Below are positions 6,509-12,320 of a stretch of 12,320 nt of DNA, in pieces. Numbering within the stretch: the first letter of the stretch is position 1; each line of letters begins with the position of its first letter. The notes below the pieces were generated by a model. That model did not search any database and was not told where the DNA came from. It was given only the letters and a program-made list of their open reading frames with translations. Position numbers and translations under genes: made by a program. Origin of the DNA: Candidatus Sigynarchaeota archaeon (GTDB taxonomy: Archaea > Asgardarchaeota > Lokiarchaeia > Sigynarchaeales > Sigynarchaeaceae); contig JAUQYW010000686.1 in the NCBI GenBank assembly GCA_030587525.1, forward strand, positions 1 through 12,320, written 5' to 3'.

Positions 6509-7048
6509 TCAAAGCAGTTTCAACGATTTTTCTATCTTCTTGATCTCGCTCTGCAACAACGTGATCTTGTCGTAGATGATCTGGATGTACTTCAGCTTCA
6601 TCTCCTTCGTGGGGAGCTCGCTGATCTTTTGCTTCAGGTCATAGAGCGTGAGATTCAGTAATTTATTATCCAGGCTTCCTTCAAGCTCCTCCAAGTTCAC
6701 CTGGAACGAGATTTTCAAGCCTTTTTCGGCAAGGCTTGAAAAGAACATGCGGATCTTGGAATTGAAAAACATGTATTGCCGCTCCATCTCGGGCAACAAC
6801 TCTTTCCCCCGGTCCGTGATGAAATAGAGCTTCTGCGTCCGGCCTGACACGATTCTTTCCCGGAAATCGAGCAATCCCTTGCGTTTCAGGTCGGTGAGCA
6901 CGGGATAGATGCTGGAATCGGTCTCGAAAAATTCCTTGGTATCGCCAAACTCGGCTTCGATCCGCTTTTTCAACTCGTACCCGTGGATCTCGGCATCTCC
7001 GCTGTTTAAAATGGACAAGATGATGAAATGCGAGAAACTGCGACGCAT
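6509..7048 (-). CDS. PadR-family transcriptional regulator
   Basis: The protein has 179 residues from the ATG at 7048. Residues 1-85 form a winged helix-turn-helix typical of PadR: FSHFIILSIL in helix 1, the signature HGYELKKRI (22-30), SSIYPVLTDLKRKGLL for the recognition helix (45-60), and a wing with SGRTQKLYFITDRGKELL (68-85). Residues 90-179 are Lys/Glu/Leu-rich helix and would form the PadR C-terminal dimerisation coiled coil. It should bind DNA as a dimer. Family members often repress their own gene and neighbours, so targets may include the flanking GTPase and Roadblock genes. The frame runs further upstream to 7198, but that ATG lies beyond the TATA box. Residues just before the chosen Met (DEIAKYFKK) look like a natural start of helix 1, yet only an ATT codon at 7081 could begin them, so the true N-terminus is uncertain. 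Confidence 0.85.
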   Translation of the reverse strand: MRRSFSHFIILSILNSGDAEIHGYELKKRIEAEFGDTKEFFETDSSIYPVLTDLKRKGLLDFRERIVSGRTQKLYFITDRGKELLPEMERQYMFFNSKIRMFFSSLAEKGLKISFQVNLEELEGSLDNKLLNLTLYDLKQKISELPTKEMKLKYIQIIYDKITLLQSEIKKIEKSLKLL

Positions 7049-7121
7049 TTTCTTGAAATACTTGGCGATCTCGTCTTGAATGGTCGAGCACCAACGGGCA
7101 AGGGAAGATCCTACGAAAGAG

Positions 7122-7137
7122 CTATGTATATAATAAC
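7122..7137 (-). promoter_or_regulatory. TATA box of the PadR gene
   Basis: The minus strand reads GTTATTATATACATAG, about 80 bases before the ATG at 7048. Directly upstream on the minus strand is AGCCACGTG (7137-7145), whose CACGTG core also appears at 5453-5458 and 4534-4539. Its place beside the TATA box suits an operator, perhaps for PadR itself. Confidence 0.5.
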
Positions 7138-7179
7138 ACGTGGCTATTTTTATGCGATCTTCTTTTGCACGGGAAGGAA

Positions 7180-7193
7180 GGATGCATGCATCC
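7180..7193. repeat. Perfect 14-base palindrome after the GTPase gene
   Basis: GGATGCATGCATCC reads the same on both strands and lies 11 bases after the GTPase stop codon. No T-run follows it on the minus strand, so it does not look like a terminator. It could be an operator half-way between the two genes or chance. Confidence 0.35.
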
Positions 7194-7204
7194 GGCATGA
7201 ATTC

Positions 7205-8806
7205 TTACGTGAAATGGGAATTCAGTTTGCTCATCCACTCGTCACACTTCTTAATTTCCTTGTGAGCCTTTGAATTGCCGTGCTTGAAGAGCTCCTCTTG
7301 GATCATGCGTGCCTTGTAAACACGGTTATATGCGGTCTGGAAGTCCTTGTTTTTTTCGAGGACCTTGGCTTCCTTGACGTATGCATCGTACATAGCCATG
7401 TAATTCTTGATCAATCGCTTGATCTCGCGCGAGACGAACTTTTCCATCTCGTTATCTTGTAGCACGAGAGAAACGATGAAGTTCAATGCCTTGTCAAGAT
7501 TGTAATTGTTCTTGACCGAGATCTCGTAAATTGATTTGGGGGATCGATCGATCTCGTGATAATCCAGTGCGCTTTCGACGAGCACGAGGGGCTTGGCGTC
7601 GGGCAAATCGACCTTGTTCACGAGGACGAGCAAGGGTCGGTTCCTCGTCTCTGGGCGGTTCAGGATCGACCATAAGGCTTCCTTTGCCTCCTCGAACCGG
7701 GCGCTGTCGGACGCATCGACGATGAAGATCATGATGTCTTGTGCCTTCCAGTTGTTCATCCAGGTCGGCCGGAGCATCTTTTGGCCACCGAGATCGTTGA
7801 ACGCGAACCGGACATTCCCAAGCACCAGTTGCGTGAAATTCACGCCGAGCGTCGGATTTTGGTTCTGGAACGCGTCGTTTTTCAGGTATTCAACGAACGT
7901 GGTTTTCCCCGCGCGGTCGAGACCGAAAAGGAAGATGGAAACCGTCTTGAACACCTTGTCCCGCTTTTCGACGGTTCGCGCTTCTTCCTTCAACGTGCCG
8001 AGATAGGAACGGGTCGGTTTTTCGGCCTGGGCTTGTTCCTTCTGGTCGATCGCTTTCTGCACCTTCATAATCGTGCCAGTCAAATTCCGGTACTCCTTCC
8101 CGCTGGGGAGGATGCCAAGCTGGAACAGGTTGGACGATATTTCCTTCGCGAGATTGAGGCACGCAAGCGCGTCGTCGAGCAAACCGTTCTTGAAATTGTC
8201 GTTCCCCTTTTGGTAAAAATCCTTGTAGCTCGCCAGCAAGTTTCTTGATTGCTGCTTGATCTCCTCGTTCACGAAATATTCGATGGCCTCGTCCTTCAAA
8301 ACGATGCTGGTCATTGCATTGAGCACGGCATCCATGTTAGTTCCAGTCTGCGCAGAGACATCGTAGATTGCCGATTCCCGGTCGGAGAACTCCTTCAGCC
8401 CGTATTTTTCTATTACGACATCTTTCTTCATAGCCAAAGGCTCGTCGATCTTATTGATCAAGATCAGGAGAGGGGTGCCGACGACCTTTGGATTCCGCAA
8501 CATCCTGTCAAGCTCGCCCTTTGCATCGGTAATGTGGTTCGGATCGCGGTCGAGGGCATCGATAACGAACACGAGCACGTGCGGTTTCGCCAGGTACGAG
8601 TCCCATTGCTTGCGAAACACTTCTTGCCCGCCAACATCGGTGAATTCCATCACGAGCTTCTGGAAGATGAGTTGGCTGATCGACACGCCGAGGGTCGGCG
8701 TTTGTGGCACGAATTTTTTCTGCCGTAAATACTCGATAATCGTGCTCTTGCCGGCCTTGTGCAGCCCGAAAACAAAGATGGATATTCTCTTGGTCATGGT
8801 GGCCAT
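7205..8806 (-). CDS. Tandem Arf-like small GTPase protein with two helical modules
   Basis: This 533-residue protein contains two complete Arf/Sar-type G domains. Domain 1 (about 6-170) has the P-loop GLHKAGKS (14-21), switch I PTLG with T38, DVGGQ (57-61), NKID (118-121) and SAQ (151-153). Domain 2 (about 286-450) has GLDRAGKT (295-302), PTLG with T319, DLGGQ (338-342), NKVD (397-400) and SVK (430-432). Both keep the catalytic Gln. Each is followed by a similar helical module, 179-255 and 458-530, recognisable by FVxxEIK, a YxxxY pair and a LFxxG end. A charged linker (256-285) joins the halves, so the gene is an internal duplication of one G-domain plus helix unit. There is no N-terminal Gly for myristoylation and no membrane segment. 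Its role is likely molecular switching in trafficking, polarity or signalling. A weak TATA box lies at 8842-8849. No T-run follows the stop, so read-through into PadR is possible. Confidence 0.9.
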   Translation of the reverse strand: MATMTKRISIFVFGLHKAGKSTIIEYLRQKKFVPQTPTLGVSISQLIFQKLVMEFTDVGGQEVFRKQWDSYLAKPHVLVFVIDALDRDPNHITDAKGELDRMLRNPKVVGTPLLILINKIDEPLAMKKDVVIEKYGLKEFSDRESAIYDVSAQTGTNMDAVLNAMTSIVLKDEAIEYFVNEEIKQQSRNLLASYKDFYQKGNDNFKNGLLDDALACLNLAKEISSNLFQLGILPSGKEYRNLTGTIMKVQKAIDQKEQAQAEKPTRSYLGTLKEEARTVEKRDKVFKTVSIFLFGLDRAGKTTFVEYLKNDAFQNQNPTLGVNFTQLVLGNVRFAFNDLGGQKMLRPTWMNNWKAQDIMIFIVDASDSARFEEAKEALWSILNRPETRNRPLLVLVNKVDLPDAKPLVLVESALDYHEIDRSPKSIYEISVKNNYNLDKALNFIVSLVLQDNEMEKFVSREIKRLIKNYMAMYDAYVKEAKVLEKNKDFQTAYNRVYKARMIQEELFKHGNSKAHKEIKKCDEWMSKLNSHFT

Positions 8807-8841
8807 CGGTTCTGGATTGTCGAAGGGAATCGTATCGTGGA

Positions 8842-8849
8842 GTTATATG
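8842..8849 (-). promoter_or_regulatory. TATA-like box of the tandem GTPase gene
   Basis: CATATAAC on the minus strand lies about 40 bases before the ATG at 8806, giving a leader of roughly 12 bases. A second CATATAG lies a few bases further upstream (8852-8858). Confidence 0.4.
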
Positions 8850-9044
8850 ACCTATATGCTGGCCGTGTACTTATTCGTTTCAATCAGATGAGCATAATTT
8901 CTCGAAAAAGACTTCCATTCTCGCCGACTAAGCAATATTACCGAAATTCCGTTTCCTAGAAACGAACATAATGAATATAAATATTGGTCTTTTGTACATA
9001 TGATTATAGGTTCAAGCCTTTGTCTGTAATGACCAAAAACTCGC

Positions 9045-9084
9045 GTGGGGAATTCCAATTCAAGAGGAGGACTGGAAATCCCAC
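9045..9084 (+). repeat. Imperfect hairpin with a purine-rich loop
   Basis: GTGGG (9045-9049) pairs with CCCAC (9080-9084), and TTCCA (9053-9057) pairs with TGGAA (9073-9077), separated by a small asymmetric internal loop. The 15-base apical loop includes GAGGAGG, which resembles a Shine-Dalgarno sequence, but no start codon follows at a useful distance. Confidence 0.3.
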
Positions 9085-9097
9085 GGAATCGAATAGG

Positions 9098-9111
9098 GAG
9101 ATAAATATTTC
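9098..9111 (+). promoter_or_regulatory. Possible TATA box of the surface-protein gene
   Basis: GGAGATAAATATTT is centred about 70 bases before the ATG at 9177. Transcription would start near 9130 and leave a leader of about 45 bases. AAAGGGA (9164-9170) could act as a weak Shine-Dalgarno sequence just before the start. A second AT-rich site at 9153-9161 is too close to the ATG for normal archaeal spacing. Confidence 0.35.
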
Positions 9112-9176
9112 CCTGGAACTTTAGTCATCACGGGCATGGAAATGCAAATCATCTATTATAAGAAAGGGACGATGTT

Positions 9177-11060
9177 ATGATCTGCAAAAAGCATAGATCC
9201 GCAAAAAATTTTATTATTTTAGGAGTTTTGTTCTTGTTCATTATCTGCACGCTCGGCTTGCAAGGAAACTTGTCGCCGGCCATAAAAACGGACGATGGTG
9301 GGATGATCGAACCAGGAATTCCCGTCGCATCTGAATATGGCGCTTATTTCAATAACATTGCCATTTCTCCCGCGACTCCTGTGTCGAATTATCAAGTCCG
9401 AGTCGATCTCGACTCGCGATTCAATTACTCCCGTTGCCAGCCTGCGGGCCAGGATATCCGGTTTTTCGACGCGAGCAACAACTCGCTGCCATATTGGATA
9501 GAAAAATGGAATGACCGGGGCAAATCAACCATCTGGATCAAGGTTTTACTAACAGGAACATCCAGCATCGTTTTACGTTATGGAAATGCTTCAGCCTCGC
9601 CAGTATCGAATGGCGATTCTGTATTTCTTCTTTTCGATGATTTTTCGAGTGCTAGTATCAACATAACCAAATGGACGGTAAATACAGACGCGTACAGCAC
9701 GGCTGCGCAATCTGGAGGTACCCTGAATCTGTTTTCCGATCTCGCACCAAGCCAGGCTTCAGCTTCGTATGTTGGATTCCATAATTACCAGGTATCCGGA
9801 GGCACAACCCCCCAAGCATCAGCTATTTTCACGGTCGTGGGAGAATTCCGCACGTCAACCCCGACAACCATCCAGACCACGCGGACGTATTATCTCCAGG
9901 AATGGAATACCTTTGAATACAGCTGGTTATCTTCGACACTGGCTCGCTTTTACTCGAATAACCGGTTTATCACCGACCACACGACTTGCATTCCAACCGT
10001 GAATCTTCCCGTGAGATTTTTAGCACGAAGCATGAACTCGGGGGGAACTCATTATGGCTGCTGGGTCACCTCGGTAAACACGACCATTGGTCGTATCGGA
10101 ACTGCGACACGGATGCGTTGCTGGGTGGACCAGAACTATGTCTTTGCCAACGCGCGAGGCGCGCAAATAAAGGCAGACTGGGTACTCGTTCGCCAGTGCA
10201 GCACGAACGAGCCGGTAGCCACGGCCACTTATTTCCCGTCGGGAAATAACCTTGTGAGAAGGATCGTCAACATCAACCCGGCAACGCCGGTCGCTAATTT
10301 CACAATTCGCCTAGATCTCAATAACTCGTTCAATTACGACCGGTGCGCGCTCGATGGTGCCGATATCCGGTTTTACAGCATGGCAAATGTTTCCCAAGCA
10401 TACTGGATCGAAAAATGGAACGATGCTGGAGCATCGACGATATGGATTAATGTGGGACAAGCAAGCACATCCAGCATCCAGATGGAATACGGGGATAAAG
10501 CCCGCATCTCTGCATCGAATGGAAACGCCACATTTTCCTTTTTTGATCATTTTATTGGAGGTACGCTCGACACAACAACAAAATGGACTAAATTGCAAGA
10601 AGTTTCGGGAGCTATCTGGCAGGATAAAGCCTTAGACGTCGTTGTGTTTGATGATGCGAATAACGGCAATCCGGAATGGTATACGACACCTAACGGCCTT
10701 GTGCTGGCATCACAAAACAACATAGGTACTAGCTTTGTTGTCAACGCTAAGATGAAATTCTCGGATAGCTGCGTCCGCAGTGCATTCGGGCTGGACACGC
10801 TCACAGACAACAGCAATGCGCTTGCTAATTACTTTAGAAACGATGCTGGCGCGGGAAAGATATACCAGGCTTCCGACATCATCGGTGGCACTTTTACCTA
10901 CCACACGGGCTCGTCCTATATCTATAATACGTCGGCTTGGTATGTTTATCAAATTAGTGTGACCGGAACTCAATCAATTGGTAGGATATACACGGATAAT
11001 GGATTACTCGTGGACAGTATACCTGGAGTAATGTCTTCCAAAGAGTCGGTATACATTTAA
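9177..11060 (+). CDS. Secreted DUF2341 surface protein, part before the frameshift
   Basis: This 627-residue frame is the first part of a large exported protein. A basic N-terminus (KKHRSAK) and a hydrophobic stretch (about 11-28) form a signal peptide or membrane anchor. Two repeats follow, each a DUF2341 domain (about 57-165 and 362-470) with FNYxRC, DIRFY/F, YWIEKWNDxGxSTIWI and a DDF/DHF end, then a concanavalin-like beta-sandwich. The first sandwich ends with ADWVLVRQCSTNEPVATATYF (332-352). The second is cut before that point: the frame runs through LVDS (611-614) into unrelated residues and stops at TAA 11058-11060. The matching end, ADWIFARKYTTTEP, is found in another frame just downstream. 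I infer an outward-facing adhesin or glycan-binding protein, since DUF2341 accompanies lectin-like domains in archaeal and bacterial surface proteins. The ATG at 9177 is chosen because the ATG at 9172 is followed at once by a stop. Confidence 0.85.
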   Translation: MICKKHRSAKNFIILGVLFLFIICTLGLQGNLSPAIKTDDGGMIEPGIPVASEYGAYFNNIAISPATPVSNYQVRVDLDSRFNYSRCQPAGQDIRFFDASNNSLPYWIEKWNDRGKSTIWIKVLLTGTSSIVLRYGNASASPVSNGDSVFLLFDDFSSASINITKWTVNTDAYSTAAQSGGTLNLFSDLAPSQASASYVGFHNYQVSGGTTPQASAIFTVVGEFRTSTPTTIQTTRTYYLQEWNTFEYSWLSSTLARFYSNNRFITDHTTCIPTVNLPVRFLARSMNSGGTHYGCWVTSVNTTIGRIGTATRMRCWVDQNYVFANARGAQIKADWVLVRQCSTNEPVATATYFPSGNNLVRRIVNINPATPVANFTIRLDLNNSFNYDRCALDGADIRFYSMANVSQAYWIEKWNDAGASTIWINVGQASTSSIQMEYGDKARISASNGNATFSFFDHFIGGTLDTTTKWTKLQEVSGAIWQDKALDVVVFDDANNGNPEWYTTPNGLVLASQNNIGTSFVVNAKMKFSDSCVRSAFGLDTLTDNSNALANYFRNDAGAGKIYQASDIIGGTFTYHTGSSYIYNTSAWYVYQISVTGTQSIGRIYTDNGLLVDSIPGVMSSKESVYI

Positions 11061-12320
11061 ACCAATACGCCGGCACTACTGGGAAAGCCTACGGAATTGC
11101 AGATTGGATATTTGCTAGAAAATATACGACAACGGAGCCTATAACGTATTTATCCTCATCGGGATCTCTAGGTCTGACTTTAGGCACAGTTACGCCTTTC
11201 ACGGGGAGCCAAGCGACGCCCTTCATTTTTTCAGTTCGATATAAGCATAGCAACGATATTTATCCGAATTATGTACGGGTGAACATCAATGGCACGGACT
11301 ATACCATGGCAAAGAAAATACCCTATGCCTTCGATTACGTAAACGGGGTTACTTATACGACCACCCAGTACTTGCAACCAGGCACCCACCCGTATTTCTT
11401 CACTTGCCAGGCCGGATCCGCATCGAATTCGACAACATCTGGTTCGTTGGTCGTGTCGGTTTCCAATTCCCAAGCGCCCGTGCTAAATACACCATCTGTC
11501 AACCGGGAATGGGGATATGAGAATGCCACGACATTCACGTTCGGCATAAATTTCACGGATGCAGACAACAATGCCCCGGCTAGCATCAACGTGACCGTGA
11601 ATTCGACCATCGTACCTATGACCAAAGTGAATGCTTCGGATACCCGATTTAACGATGGCTGCCTTTACCAGGGTTCGATCGTCCTGGTACAGCGAGGTAC
11701 CTACACGTACACGTTCGATGCATCGGACGGCACGTTTACAGGTTCCCTCGGCCCAATTTCCGGCATCACGGTCGTGTCCAAGTCGTATATTGACGAGACA
11801 TTTGAATCCCTTGCCACGGGCCAGCTCCACGACGATTTCGAGACTTACACAACTGGCTTGAACTTGAACGGCATAAATTCGTGGACCGATGTGACCGTCG
11901 CGCCAGCCACGTCGACAGTGCAGGTCGAGTCGGGCACGAAAAAGCTGGATCAATATGACACGAGCACGACAGGGTATAGCGATAGCCGGTGGACGCTGCC
12001 GGCAGGCTATTCAACGACCGGCTGGAATTCCATCACGTTTGATGTCAAAAAAAGCGCCACGACCGGGCGTTCCCAAGCATGGATCTTTGATTTAGCAGGG
12101 ACCTTGTTATTCGAGGTGAATTTCGAGAATGACGGTTTTATCCGGATAAACGGGGGCGCGGCCACGCTGCAAACCTATGCTGCAAACGTCAACTACCACG
12201 TGTCTATGTTTTTCAACCTTGCCACGGACCGGTGCTACGTGATCATCAATAGCACAACATACAACAATACGGGTAGTGCATACACGTTCTACAGTGGAGC
12301 TACGTCGACCAACGTCAATT
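11018..12320 (+). CDS. DUF2341 surface protein, continuation in a shifted frame (3' partial)
   Basis: This frame is open without a stop from about 11018 to the window end (434 codons) and has no start of its own. It begins YTWSNVFQRVGIHLNQY and completes the second beta-sandwich with GIADWIFARKYTTTEPITYL, equivalent to the end of the first sandwich upstream. Two Ig-like or cadherin-like beta domains follow (about 11195-11460 and 11465-11785); the second contains NFTDADNNAPASINVTVN. At about 11800 a third lectin-like sandwich starts with DETFESLATGQL and DDFETYTTGLNL, and it continues past the window. Many Asn-x-Ser/Thr sites fit a glycosylated exterior protein. Reading both pieces together gives one protein of more than 1,040 residues. 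The shift is minus one, equal to one missing base. The C-terminal anchor is outside the window. Confidence 0.85.

Larger units (their letters stand above)
8807..9176. other. 370-base divergent intergenic region
   Basis: This AT-rich region separates the leftward GTPase gene from the rightward surface-protein gene. It holds TATA-like boxes for each direction (8842-8849 minus, 9098-9111 plus), a further AT-rich stretch at 8970-8985, and an imperfect hairpin at 9045-9084. I see no coding region in it. Confidence 0.6.

Noticed and set aside
7180..7193. The 14-base palindrome as an intrinsic hairpin terminator
   Set aside because: A stem with no spare loop bases and no T-run after it on the minus strand is not a convincing terminator. 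One such palindrome is expected about once in a window of this size.
8852..9058. 68-codon minus-strand frame upstream of the tandem GTPase
   Set aside because: It crosses the AT-rich divergent promoter region, has no domain, and covers the TATA-like element at 8852-8858.
11056..11062. TTTAAAC, identical to a known viral slippery heptamer, at the frameshift of the surface-protein gene
   Set aside because: For minus-one slippage the pre-shift frame must read TTA AAC, but here that phase belongs to the downstream frame. The upstream frame reads ATT TAA. The protein similarity also places the shift about 40 bases earlier, near 11018, so programmed slippage at this heptamer does not explain it.
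1..12320. Mobile elements, CRISPR arrays or phage genes
   Set aside because: No transposase, integrase, terminal inverted repeat pair, direct-repeat array with spacers or phage protein is visible. The tRNA gene shows no duplicated 3' end nearby that would mark an attachment site.

Overview
The window looks archaeal and most likely comes from an Asgard (Promethearchaeota) genome. The clues are AT-rich TATA-like elements about 20-55 bases upstream of most starts, oligo-T runs after most genes, a tRNA gene without an encoded CCA, a protein with two Arf-family GTPase domains, a Roadblock/LC7 protein with a zinc-binding N-terminus, and a large secreted protein with DUF2341 repeats. No 16S or other marker gene is present, so this placement is inference. 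Genes are of moderate GC and intergenic DNA is clearly richer in A+T.

Layout. Bases 1-251 hold no firm gene. Five of the six protein genes on the left (up to 8806) plus a sixth all read leftward (minus strand). From left to right these are a P1B-type Zn/Cd/Pb ATPase (252-2444), a thiamine-diphosphate enzyme of the acetolactate-synthase superfamily (2774-4525), a small zinc-ribbon protein (5041-5388), a zinc-finger plus Roadblock/LC7 protein (5551-6294), a PadR-type regulator (6509-7048) and the tandem Arf-like GTPase (7205-8806). A tRNA-Arg(TCG) gene (4740-4814, plus strand) separates the metabolic pair from the signalling group. On the right a long secreted or surface-anchored protein with DUF2341 domains reads rightward from 9177 and runs off the window. 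It is interrupted by a one-base frameshift near 11018.

How the genes may work together. The part from about 5041 to 8806 is the most interesting. It contains a protein with two complete Arf-like G domains, each followed by a similar helical module, and two genes away on the same strand a Roadblock protein, the fold that regulates or scaffolds small GTPases in MglA/MglB and Rag/Ragulator. A PadR regulator lies between them and a zinc-ribbon protein follows. Each gene except perhaps PadR appears to have its own promoter and terminator, so this is a same-strand neighbourhood rather than a tight operon. A functional link is a hypothesis. The ATPase and the ThDP enzyme look like independent transcription units. 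The ATPase has two unusual traits: DKTAT in place of DKTGT at the phosphorylation site, and a cysteine-rich C-terminal tail in place of the usual N-terminal metal-binding domain.
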